Assembly (NCBI GenBank): GCA_030705665.1
Contig: JAUZQA010000156.1
Coordinates: forward strand, 1 to 8,488
Length of the DNA: 8,488 bases
DNA from: Bacillota bacterium
Lineage (GTDB): Bacteria; Bacillota; Bacilli; Bacillales_B; DSM-18226
Reading direction: 5' to 3'
The translations under genes and the position numbers were made by a program. Below the pieces are notes generated by a model, which was not told the DNA's origin, did no database searches, and saw only the letters and a program-made list of their open reading frames with translations. This document shows positions 1 through 5,744 of this stretch, piece after piece (within the stretch, counting starts at the first letter, position 1; every line of letters begins with the position of its first letter).

Positions 1-604
1 CATTTGAGCCATGGCTGAAAGCCAATGCTGCGGCAACAAGCATCTGTATTTTCTTTATATGTCGATTAATGCTGAACTTCGCATTTCTTAACAGCAGAGT
101 AGCAATTTTTTGAATCAGATAAGCAATGGTGAAACCAAGCAGAGGAGAAAAAACAAGTGCGGCGACAACCTTTGTAATACCTATCACTTGGTGGTTGCCT
201 GAAAAGAGTTCAGATACTCCCCATAGAATGCTGCCGGGACCATTGGAAGCCCAGACGGCTCCGATGAGCCCTCCAATAAGGGCATGGCTTGAACTGGATG
301 GCAGTCCTATTCTCCAAGTAACGATATTCCAAACGACCGCACCTAATATAGAAGCTATTAAAATATGGATAAGAGCAGTTCCAGGTGCGATCTTAATGAT
401 AGCTGACACTGTATCAGCAACTTGGTTTCCACTGAAAAAAACACCTAATAATCCAAATACGGAAGCTAGAAGCACTGCCTGAATTGGGCTGGCAGCATTG
501 CAAGCAATCATGGTTGCAACGACTGAACTTGCATCATGCAAACCGTTTGTCAGAGTAAAAATCAATGCAATGAGTATCAGAATAAACAACAGTCCTGTAA
601 TTAT
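1..604 (-). CDS. PiT-family inorganic phosphate transporter, N-terminal part (runs off the window)
   Basis: This is a membrane permease that probably imports inorganic phosphate with a coupled cation. The minus strand reads about 201 residues without a stop to base 2. It contains the duplicated PiT signature: NGLHDASSVVAT near residues 20-31, and the start of the second copy, FSHGSN, at the window edge. GLPSSSSHALIGG lies near residues 100-112. Hydrophobic stretches near residues 4-19, 43-58 and 77-95 fit membrane helices. The Asp that often precedes the first NG motif in PiT proteins is not obvious here (FTLTNG). The ribosome site GGAGGGGG at 617-610 is excellent, but the codon 8 bases after GGAGG is ATA (604-602), followed by ATT; the first in-frame TTG (589-587) is 23 bases away. 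The start is therefore uncertain. The C-terminal half, and any PhoU-like partner, lie outside the window. Confidence 0.9.
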   Translation of the reverse strand, partial: MITGLLFILILIALIFTLTNGLHDASSVVATMIACNAASPIQAVLLASVFGLLGVFFSGNQVADTVSAIIKIAPGTALIHILIASILGAVVWNIVTWRIGLPSSSSHALIGGLIGAVWASNGPGSILWGVSELFSGNHQVIGITKVVAALVFSPLLGFTIAYLIQKIATLLLRNAKFSINRHIKKIQMLVAAALAFSHGSN

Positions 605-609
605 GATTT

Positions 610-617
610 CCCCCTCC
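610..617 (-). promoter_or_regulatory. Ribosome binding site of the PiT gene without a normal start codon
   Basis: Reading the minus strand, GGAGGGGG is followed by AAATC and then ATA ATT ACA GGA in the reading frame of the transporter. The spacing is ideal for a start at ATA (604-602) or acceptable for ATT (601-599). Neither is a standard start. Confidence 0.6.
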
Positions 618-688
618 TTTTTTAAAAAATTTAAAAAATTATATCTATATTATATCAATGATATTGCAATGGGGTAAGAAAATAAAAC

Positions 689-755
689 AGTGCCTGGCAC
701 CGTGAAAAGACAGTTTTTCATAGTTGTCTTTTTGTGTTAGGCACTATTTTTTTTT
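689..755 (+). terminator. Long hairpin with T-run (GTGCCTGGCAC-type repeat)
   Basis: The outer arms AGTGCCT (689-695) and AGGCACT (739-745) pair perfectly, as do the inner arms AAAAGACA (705-712) and TGTCTTTT (725-732). A short CAC/GTG pairing lies between them. Nine T residues follow at 747-755, so on the plus strand this has the form of a strong intrinsic terminator. No plus-strand gene ends just upstream, however, and on the minus strand it lies upstream of the phosphate transporter. The core GTGCCTGGCACC is familiar to me as a dispersed element in Bacillaceae genomes, so it may be a mobile or relict repeat rather than a dedicated terminator. Confidence 0.6.
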
Positions 756-813
756 AGAGGGTCAAATAACAAAATTTAGCAGAAAGTTTTTAATTCTCAT
801 CTTTTAACAACGG

Positions 814-819
814 TATAAT
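814..819 (+). promoter_or_regulatory. Likely -10 box for the small gene at 879
   Basis: A perfect TATAAT lies 59 bases before the TTG start at 879. No convincing -35 hexamer is present at 16-18 bases; only T-rich sequence is found there. Confidence 0.4.
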
Positions 820-878
820 TTACCTACAAATAAGAAGATATTGTAAGTTATTCTGTTTAATAAATAGGGGGAGTAACG

Positions 879-1106
879 TTGAACAAAAATAAGTTTATTA
901 AGTTTACTGAAGGATTCCAAAAACAATGGGAGAATAATCATTTTTTCGATCATTCAGTACTAGATAACATTGACAGAGAGGTAAAGTTACATAATCAATT
1001 ATCAAATGTTAAAAGTAGTGCTGCTAGCTGTATAAATGTTCTTGGGAATTTAGGAAAAAAGAAATTACCTATAAACCTATGTTCCACAATCGGGCCATTT
1101 AATTGA
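879..1106 (+). CDS. Small orphan protein, probably an N-terminal remnant
   Basis: This would encode 75 residues from a TTG start, preceded at 866-872 by GGGGGAG with 6 bases of spacing, which is a strong ribosome site. The first 58 residues are hydrophilic, mostly helical in character and look like real protein (FTEGFQKQWENNHFFDHSVLDNI, written here as FTEGFQKQW near residues 9-17 and FFDHSVLDN near 22-30). There is no signal peptide or membrane segment. I do not recognise a family or catalytic motif. The last 15 or so residues turn low-complexity and basic (GKKKLPIN), and the final codons lie inside a copy of the dispersed hairpin repeat beginning at 1082. This suggests that the gene was cut short and now ends by chance. 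Nothing in the sequence assigns a function. Confidence 0.5.
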   Translation: MNKNKFIKFTEGFQKQWENNHFFDHSVLDNIDREVKLHNQLSNVKSSAASCINVLGNLGKKKLPINLCSTIGPFN

Positions 1107-1119
1107 ATATGGGATTGTG
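1082..1119 (+). repeat. Dispersed hairpin repeat, copy 1, overlapping the end of the small orphan gene
   Basis: The left half, TTCCACAATCGGGC (1082-1095), matches the consensus TTCCNNAATCGGGCGC shared by six sites in this window. The arms CACAATC (1085-1091) and GATTGTG (1113-1119) pair perfectly, with an inner CCAT/ATGG pairing. No long T-run follows, so termination would be weak. The stop codon of the orphan gene lies within the loop. Confidence 0.5.
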
Positions 1120-1201
1120 AAATTTATGGTAATTTGGAATAATTGTTATTAAATTAAAGGGCAATTCCCTAAATTAAGAACTAAATAAAGGGGGAGATTA
1201 A

Positions 1202-1729
1202 ATGTTTCCTATATTAGAGACAGACAGACTATTATTACGAGAATTAACAAATGAAGATGCAGAAGGCATTTTTGCATGTTTTTCTAACGACGATGTAACA
1301 CGTTTTTATGGCCAAGAAACATTAAAAAATATCGAAGAGGCAGAAAAATTCGTAGATTTCTTCTCAAGAAGCTATAGTGAAAAAAGAGGAATACGATGGG
1401 GGATTGAGCGAAAAGGAACTACAGGCATAATTGGAACAATTGGCTTCAATGCTTGGTCTCCAAAACATAAGCGAGCTGAAATTGGTTACGAAATTCATCC
1501 AGATCATTGGAGAAAAGGATACACTTCAGAAGCTGTATCTAAAGTTCTTTCATATGGCTTTGATGTTATGGGTTTAACCCGTATAGGTGCCGTTGTATTT
1601 ATTGAAAATGAAGCATCGTATAAATTATTAGAAACAGTAGGTTTTCAAAAAGAGGGAGTTTTAAGAGACTATATGTACCAAGATGGAAAATCATATGATA
1701 CATATGTTTATTCCCTACTAAGAAAGTAA
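1202..1729 (+). CDS. GNAT N-acetyltransferase, RimJ/RimL type
   Basis: This enzyme transfers acetyl from acetyl-CoA to an amine: a protein N-terminus, a small metabolite or an antibiotic. The substrate cannot be told from sequence. The protein is 175 residues, normal for the family. It opens with ETDRLLLRELTNEDAE (residues 6-21), the usual first strand and helix. The acetyl-CoA pyrophosphate loop is HPDHWRKGYTSEA near residues 99-111, with R104, K105 and G106 in the place of the Q/R-x-x-G-x-G/A motif. The C-terminal part NEASYKLLETVGFQKEG near 136-152 is the typical cofactor-side helix and turn. The ATG is supported by GGGGGAG at 1191-1197, 4 bases upstream. It is probably a single-gene unit, closed by a hairpin and T-run just after the stop. 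Confidence 0.9.
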   Translation: MFPILETDRLLLRELTNEDAEGIFACFSNDDVTRFYGQETLKNIEEAEKFVDFFSRSYSEKRGIRWGIERKGTTGIIGTIGFNAWSPKHKRAEIGYEIHPDHWRKGYTSEAVSKVLSYGFDVMGLTRIGAVVFIENEASYKLLETVGFQKEGVLRDYMYQDGKSYDTYVYSLLRK

Positions 1730-1733
1730 ACTT

Positions 1734-1757
1734 CCATTTTATAATGGTGATTTTTTT
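1734..1757 (+). terminator. Short hairpin terminator after the first GNAT gene
   Basis: CCATT (1734-1738) pairs with AATGG (1743-1747) around the loop TTAT. A run of seven T follows at 1751-1757. The stem is short and AT-rich, so efficiency may be modest; a second terminator stands about 60 bases further on. Confidence 0.5.
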
Positions 1758-1790
1758 ACATCTGTGGAGCCTATATCTTACATAATAATC

Positions 1791-1844
1791 TTCCGGAATA
1801 GGGCGCAAGAACTGAAAAAGCGACTGTTTCGCAGTCCTTTTTTT
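1791..1844 (+). repeat. Dispersed hairpin repeat, copy 2, acting as an intrinsic terminator
   Basis: The copy starts with TTCCGGAATAGGGCGC (1791-1806), followed by GAACTGAAAAAGCG, which matches the second arm of the repeat family. Its 3' part forms a good terminator: GACTG (1822-1826) pairs with CAGTC (1832-1836) around TTTCG. The flanking A-run (1815-1819) faces seven T residues at 1838-1844. It backs up the shorter hairpin behind the GNAT gene. Confidence 0.65.
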
Positions 1845-1875
1845 ATTGGTCTTATATCAGTTAAAGGACTAGTTA

Positions 1876-1905
1876 TTGGAACAAAACGGAAAATTATGCT
1901 AAATT
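1876..1905 (+). promoter_or_regulatory. Candidate sigma-A promoter for the small conserved gene at 1939
   Basis: TTGGAA (1876-1881) and TAAATT (1900-1905) are 18 bases apart. A TG dinucleotide at 1897-1898 gives an extended -10. The predicted leader would be about 27 bases and includes the GGAGG ribosome site. Confidence 0.4.
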
Positions 1906-1938
1906 ATTTGAATCTTAAAACTATTGGAGGGCGAAATT

Positions 1939-2280
1939 TTGATCAATTATAATGGACGGAAATTTGTTTCTGTTGAAAATACAGCCAACGGAGATGTTTC
2001 TTCAAAGACGTTTTTTGAATACAAGCAAGAAGGGAATATCCTCTCAGCAACATATAGCGGAGGAGAAATTGTTAAAGGGACACTAATTGGCATATTAAAG
2101 GAAAATGGCAGCTTACAGTTTAGATATAACCATGTTAACGTAAGAAACGAAATAAGAGGAGGTCAATGTTTCTCTACCCCAGAAACTCTACCAGATGGAA
2201 GAATTAGATTACATGAGAAGTGGAAATGGACAGATACTGACCAAAGTGAAGGAGAATCCATAATTGAAGAAGTTAAATAA
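1939..2280 (+). CDS. Small conserved Bacillus protein (often mislabelled N-acetylglutamate synthase)
   Basis: This encodes 113 residues from a TTG start at 1939, chosen because GGAGG at 1926-1930 stands 8 bases upstream. An in-frame TTG at 1924 has no ribosome site and would overlap it. I recognise the protein from memory as a common small soluble Bacillus protein that databases often call N-acetylglutamate synthase. It has no acetyl-CoA loop and is too short for a GNAT or ArgJ enzyme, so that name is not supported. The sequence alternates short beta strands and turns ([14 protein letters not shown] near 38-51, LQFRYNHVN near 59-67, [10 protein letters not shown] near 88-97). This suggests a small beta-barrel resembling a half lipocalin. 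Conserved polar and aromatic residues (N64, H65, R69, H92, W95, W97) may line a ligand pocket; this is inference. No signal peptide is present. Confidence 0.85.
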   Translation: MINYNGRKFVSVENTANGDVSSKTFFEYKQEGNILSATYSGGEIVKGTLIGILKENGSLQFRYNHVNVRNEIRGGQCFSTPETLPDGRIRLHEKWKWTDTDQSEGESIIEEVK

Positions 2281-2317
2281 CCTCCTATTTTAACTGATGA
2301 TTATCTTCATTGAGATC

Positions 2318-2350
2318 TTCCATAATCAGACGCTTATATTCAAGAAGGCG
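2318..2350 (+). repeat. Dispersed hairpin repeat, copy 3 (degenerate)
   Basis: TTCCATAATCAGACGCTT (2318-2335) matches the family consensus at most positions. The second arm AAGAAGGCG is at 2342-2350. CGCTT (2331-2335) pairs imperfectly with the AGGCG end (2346-2350). There is no T-run, so it looks decayed as a terminator. Confidence 0.5.
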
Positions 2351-2456
2351 AGGCTGTTGTGGTAGCGGTCTTCTTATGAGCTAATGTAGCAGGAGGTTTT
2401 AAAGATTTATATTATTTCGTTAAAATTAATCTATAAGTTTGGCAGGGGGCATTTAT

Positions 2457-2876
2457 ATGGGCATTAGTATAAACAGGGATTTTTCCACTGCAAATCTAGA
2501 TGAAATGAAGGAAGTTTATGCTTCTATTGGATGGACAAAGCATACAAACGAGATAATTAAACAAGTTTTTGAAGCAAGTAATGTCATAGCATTAGTTACA
2601 TTTAATCATCGAATTATAGGGTTTGGAAGAGCGATGACAGATGGTGTTTTCAATGCTGCAATTTATGATGTTGTAGTTCATCGAGATTTTCAAGGGCAGG
2701 GAATAGCTAAAAAAATTATGGAGTTTTTACTTGATCAACTAAGGGATGTTTCTTGTATACATTTAATATCAACAACTGGTAATGAAGAATTTTATCGAAA
2801 ACTTGGATTAAAAAAGCTGAAAACTGGAATGGCAAGGTATTTAAATCCTAGCCTAAGTGATGAATATTTAGAGTGA
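2457..2876 (+). CDS. GNAT N-acetyltransferase (single-domain, PaiA/Acetyltransf_1-like size)
   Basis: This is a 139-residue acetyl-CoA-dependent N-acetyltransferase with an unknown acceptor. The acetyl-CoA loop is textbook: VVVHRDFQGQGIAKKIM near residues 72-88, with Q79, G80, Q81, G82 and A84 as the Q/R-x-x-G-x-G/A motif. FYRKLGLKKL near 112-121 is the usual C-terminal helix and turn, where the Tyr (Y113) is the likely general acid of the family. The ATG at 2457 is preferred over an upstream in-frame TTG at 2439 because AGGGGG (2444-2449) lies 7 bases before it. It is unrelated in detail to the GNAT at 1202, so the two are not a recent duplication. It stands alone, with a hairpin downstream. 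Confidence 0.9.
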   Translation: MGISINRDFSTANLDEMKEVYASIGWTKHTNEIIKQVFEASNVIALVTFNHRIIGFGRAMTDGVFNAAIYDVVVHRDFQGQGIAKKIMEFLLDQLRDVSCIHLISTTGNEEFYRKLGLKKLKTGMARYLNPSLSDEYLE

Positions 2877-2902
2877 GAAATAATTTCACTCTTCAACAAA
2901 AT

Positions 2903-2950
2903 GGTGCCATTCTCTAATAAGAATTGTGCCCTTTCCTTTAGATTAAGGGC
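2903..2950 (+). terminator. Overlapping hairpins after the second GNAT gene
   Basis: GGTGCCATTCT (2903-2913) pairs with AGAATTGTGCC (2920-2930) with one mismatch and two wobble pairs, and a T-rich stretch follows at 2931-2939. An alternative stem, GCCCTT (2928-2933) with AAGGGC (2945-2950), shares bases with the first and cannot form at the same time. The arrangement could terminate transcription from the left. The mutually exclusive stems may also simply reflect decayed repeats. Confidence 0.45.
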
Positions 2951-2987
2951 CATATTCTTTATAACAAACTTGATGATTGGATATTTA

Positions 2988-2996
2988 TGTTAAAAT
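2988..2996 (+). promoter_or_regulatory. Candidate extended -10 promoter for the YdbC-like gene
   Basis: TG (2988-2989), one base, then TAAAAT (2991-2996) make an extended -10. A TTGATG at 2970-2975 is 15 bases upstream, a little close for a -35. The gene starts 42 bases after the box. Confidence 0.4.
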
Positions 2997-3038
2997 AAAG
3001 AGATTAACTAACGGCTTTATATTTAGGGGGTGGAGTTA

Positions 3039-3691
3039 ATGATTATAAAAAGAATTTCCTGCAAAATAAAAGAAGTACAAAAGGAAATATTTTATGAGTA
3101 CCAAAAACAATGGGAACCACTTAGTAAAGTTAAGGGTTTTTTAGGACAAGTGGGTGGCTGGAGTGAAAAGCAACCATTGACTGCTTGCGTTTATTCTTTT
3201 TGGGATAGTCAAGCAGACTATCAGTATTTTATAAAGAAGGTACATGACCAAATCTATGTCAATTCTGGGCAAGAAAGTACTTTTACTTCAATAGATGTCA
3301 ATATGTTTCAGGAAGAACTAAGAATTTCTGGGTTAGAGGATAATTTTGCTAATGTCTTGAGAAATGGTAATTTTATTCGAGTTTCAATGTCACGAGTTAA
3401 AGAGCAAAAAATTGAGCATTTCGTTGAGATGCAGAAAAAAGTTTGGAACTTAGGATTGCAAAAAGCTGAAGGGATGCTTGGTGGAACATTCTCATTCTCT
3501 CAAAAAGAAAGTAACTACTTTCTTGTAATATCGGTTTGGAAGAGTGAAAATCTTCATCAAAATATATGGAACAAAATTTCCCGGAATTAATTGAAACCGC
3601 AAAACCTAAGAATGATGTACTAAAACTTATAGGTGAAAAATTTAAAGTTGAAGAAGCATGGCGTGTGTCCCCAACGGTGCCATTAAATTAA
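3039..3691 (+). pseudogene. YdbC-like (DUF4937-type) tandem barrel protein, frameshifted near the C-terminus
   Basis: From ATG 3039, after AGGGGGTGGAG (3025-3035), the frame reads 183 residues and stops at 3590. Two similar halves are visible: QKEIFYEYQKQW..VKGFLGQVGGW near residues 14-41, and KIEHFVEMQKKVW..AEGMLGGTFS near 124-152. They indicate two ferredoxin-like alpha+beta barrel repeats as in ABM/dimeric-barrel proteins. Overall it resembles B. subtilis YdbC, whose function is unknown to me. After HQ (174) the first frame degenerates to NIWNKISRN, while the next frame reads YMEQNFPELIETAKPKND and on to AWRVSPTVPLN, stop at 3691. One extra A in the A-run at 3559-3562 would join the two (HQKYMEQ) into about 217 residues. 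The sequence shows the frameshift; whether it is a real mutation or a base-calling error cannot be decided here. The last residues overlap a GGTGCCATTAAATTAA spacer-like motif. Confidence 0.8.
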
Positions 3692-3928
3692 CAGGAACTT
3701 TGTAAGCAACGATATTAAGCAATCGGGTGCTTTAGTTGAAGAAACGCTTGAGGAAAATATTCTCAAGATCAGTGCTTAAGTTACCTACTATTATAATACA
3801 TTCATCAACACATCAAATCTAAAAGAAGTTGTTAAAATCAGTTTTAGATGTATGGTGGAACGCAGCAGGCTATGTAAAGGCATTTAGGAAAAAACAATTC
3901 TATTAAAATTAAAAAGGTGAAATAAGCA
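3692..3928 (+). other. Leader region before the TIR/SEFIR gene
   Basis: Besides repeat copy 4, this 237-base spacer has a TATAAT at 3792-3797 without a clear -35. It also has a perfect eight-base inverted repeat, ATCTAAAA (3817-3824) with TTTTAGAT (3842-3849), about 80 bases before the start codon. That repeat could be a regulator site or a leader hairpin. Between 3829 and 3906 one frame reads protein-like residues (VLDVWWNAAGYVKAF) with no ribosome site, perhaps a coding remnant. The ribosome site AAGGTGA of the next gene is at 3914-3920. Confidence 0.4.
3715..3750 (+). repeat. Dispersed hairpin repeat, copy 4 (degenerate)
   Basis: AATCGGGTGCTTT (3721-3733) and GAAGAAACGCTT (3738-3749) match the two arms of the repeat family. 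Immediately beyond, CTTGAG (3747-3752) pairs with CTCAAG (3762-3767) as a separate six-base inverted repeat. Neither structure is followed by a T-run. Confidence 0.45.
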
Positions 3929-5320
3929 GTGGAAAACAAACGTGTGTTTATAAGTTATAGCTGGGATTCAACAGACCATCAAGAATGGGTTTTATATTTA
4001 GCAAATCAGCTTAGGAAAAAGGGCCTTATTGCTGAGATAGATGTATTTGAAACTCAAACTAAATCCACTAATCTAAATAAAATGATGGTAGAAAAGGTAA
4101 GAGATAGCGACTATATCGTTATAGTGCTGACGGAAAACTATGCCCGTAAAGCTACCTCTTTTGAAGGGGGAGTCGGTTTCGAATCACAACTAATACTACC
4201 CTTTTTAAAGGAATACCCGAATAAGCTGGTTCCTATTATTAGACACAAAGGAAATTTCGAAGCTGTTTTTCCTTTTCAACTTAAAGGTCATTTAGCAATT
4301 GATTTTAGCGATAACAATCAATTCGAAGAAAAATTAGAAGAGTTGGTTTATCGACTTTATGAAAAACCACGTTATTATGTGGAGCCAGTTGGAGAGATTC
4401 CAATATTGGAACCGACGATACCTACATTGACACCAACACTTTTTTTTAAAAAAACAGATGTGTTTAACCAATCAACAATTGATCAGCTTTTTCCTGGATG
4501 GGTGTTAAGATTGAATCAGTCTATTATATTTTCCAACCAAGATGTAGTTGTAGCAGGGTTACAAAAAGGGCAGGATGCATGGCAGATGCAAGGAAAAGTC
4601 GTTGTATTGCAATTTGACAACGCTTCTGGAAATTGGTTAACGAAATGGTCGGGATGTATTTTATCTGATAATAATGCCTTCCCATATTACGAATTCCAGT
4701 CTATGGTGGTGGTCAAATCAAACTCACAAAAGCGGGCACTGGCTGTCGTAGCAGCGGACTGCGGTGGAAGTTCGGGTTATGGGCAAGCACTTGCTTTGAC
4801 CATTGATGAAAGTGGGGCATGTATTTTAAATGGGAAATTTGACGTCAACCAAATGGCTGTTAATCAAGAAGGAAACACGATTACAGTGAGTGGCGATCAA
4901 CAATTCGGAACACACTGGTTATCTTTCCAAGGAGAAGAATACGTCGATTATGAAACATCTTCATCGGACCTTTCTATTGATCTTGCTGTTCAAGTGAATT
5001 TCAAATTGGACGTTAATGGAGATATAGTTTTGTTAGGACAACATGTACTGAACATGAGCATTGGGCAAACCATTTCCTTTATTCCAGCTGATGAAAGAAC
5101 GAGAGAAGCATTCAATCAGGGGATTATTGGAATTTATTCTGATGCATGGAATAATGATTATCCTTTGAATACTTCCAATTCAGATCGACTTTGGAAAGGG
5201 AACTCTTATACGTTTGATAAAAGTGGTGAAGCACACTTTTTGTTGGTAACGGATGATAAAGTTACTTCCATCCCATTTGAAAATCCAATACCAACCATTA
5301 CGATTAACGTTCAGTCTTAA
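3929..5320 (+). CDS. TIR/SEFIR-domain protein with a novel beta-rich C-terminal domain
   Basis: This encodes 463 residues from GTG 3929, with AAGGTGA 8 bases upstream. Residues 4-146 form a TIR/SEFIR fold: RVFISYSWDS (5-14) is strand A with box 1, EWVLYLANQLRKKGL (19-33) helix A, and DSDYIVIVLTENY (59-71) strand C. EGGVGFESQLI (79-89) resembles the GGVGYE motif of SEFIR proteins, and KLVPIIRH (99-106) is the following strand. Aligned by eye with SARM1, the NADase glutamate position falls on N50, so NAD cleavage is doubtful. A proline-rich linker (about 147-170) leads to residues 176-463, which are rich in predicted beta strands (VVVLQFD 224-230, RALAVVAADCGGSSGYG 269-285). I recognise no known domain there. 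There is no signal peptide or membrane helix, so it is probably cytoplasmic. TIR and SEFIR proteins in bacteria are often immune sensors or effectors; here that is inference only. No operon partner is seen. Confidence 0.85.
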   Translation: MENKRVFISYSWDSTDHQEWVLYLANQLRKKGLIAEIDVFETQTKSTNLNKMMVEKVRDSDYIVIVLTENYARKATSFEGGVGFESQLILPFLKEYPNKLVPIIRHKGNFEAVFPFQLKGHLAIDFSDNNQFEEKLEELVYRLYEKPRYYVEPVGEIPILEPTIPTLTPTLFFKKTDVFNQSTIDQLFPGWVLRLNQSIIFSNQDVVVAGLQKGQDAWQMQGKVVVLQFDNASGNWLTKWSGCILSDNNAFPYYEFQSMVVVKSNSQKRALAVVAADCGGSSGYGQALALTIDESGACILNGKFDVNQMAVNQEGNTITVSGDQQFGTHWLSFQGEEYVDYETSSSDLSIDLAVQVNFKLDVNGDIVLLGQHVLNMSIGQTISFIPADERTREAFNQGIIGIYSDAWNNDYPLNTSNSDRLWKGNSYTFDKSGEAHFLLVTDDKVTSIPFENPIPTITINVQS

Positions 5321-5364
5321 CGTTATGGTTTAAAAAGCTAAAGACAAATTCTATATTTTAGTTA

Positions 5365-5417
5365 TTCCATTAAAGGGCGCTTTCCAGCAACAAGGAAGAG
5401 CGCTTATTTTCATTTTT
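5365..5417 (+). terminator. Intrinsic terminator of the TIR/SEFIR gene (dispersed repeat, copy 5)
   Basis: TTCCATTAAAGGGCGCTTT (5365-5383) begins the copy. GCGCTTTCC (5377-5385) pairs with GGAA-G-AGCGC (5394-5403) with a single bulged G, around the loop AGCAACAA. T-rich sequence follows (5404-5417). It is the best-formed hairpin of the six copies and sits 45 bases after the stop codon. Confidence 0.7.
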
Positions 5418-5744
5418 GGACCATTTTCCTGAACAACATATTTAAATAAAATCGTTATAATTAAAGAAATTGTGAGAGTTTTCACTTAAACTATAGATAC
5501 AGGTTACTTTAACAAGAAAGACTTGATACATGTTATATTTTAAATAAATATATGGTAAGGTGGAGTTTTCCAATTTATGAAATTACTCTTCCAACAATGT
5601 AATGTAGAAATTTCAAAACAGGTAACTCCATTATTACTTAACGAAAACACCCCCTTGTATCAGAAGGGGGCGCTTGCTACGGGCAGGATAAATGAATTCA
5701 ATTTATCGTAGAAATGCATTTCAATTTCTAAAGTTTTATTTACT
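5418..5744. other. Spacer between the TIR/SEFIR gene and the dehydrogenase
   Basis: No convincing gene lies here. There are -10-like boxes TATAAT (5456-5461) and TATAGA (5492-5497, with TTGTGA at 5470-5475), and a palindrome GTGA-N6-TCAC (5472-5485). A TTGATA is at 5523-5528. A 44-codon open frame runs 5577-5711 on the plus strand behind AAGGTGGAG (5557-5565), with spacing of 11 bases, slightly long. It runs through the terminator of the opposing gene and resembles nothing I know, so I do not call it a gene. Confidence 0.4.
5643..5670 (-). terminator. Intrinsic terminator of the dehydrogenase gene
   Basis: On the minus strand CCCCCTT (5670-5664) pairs perfectly with AAGGGGG (5656-5650) around a seven-base loop. 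It is followed by the T-rich stretch TGTTTTCGTT. It lies 75 bases beyond the dehydrogenase stop codon. There is no T-run on the plus strand, so it serves the minus-strand gene. Confidence 0.65.

Noticed and set aside
126..482. Open frame on the plus strand opposite the phosphate transporter
   Set aside because: It has no ribosome site and lies wholly antisense to a clear PiT coding region with family motifs.
1599..1808. Minus-strand frame over the end of the first GNAT gene
   Set aside because: It is a shadow of the GNAT coding sequence and terminator with no ribosome site.
1764..1952. 62-codon plus-strand frame
   Set aside because: It reads through a terminator and repeat copy 2, has no ribosome site, and overlaps the start of the supported gene at 1939.
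1202..2876. Possible tandem duplication of acetyltransferase genes
   Set aside because: The two GNAT proteins share only the general acetyl-CoA loop; length, N-terminus and C-terminus differ, so they are separate subfamilies.
3929..5320. Thoeris-type or CBASS operon
   Set aside because: No SIR2-like, macro/SLOG effector, cyclase or partner gene lies next to the TIR/SEFIR gene; the neighbours are a YdbC-like gene and a convergent dehydrogenase.
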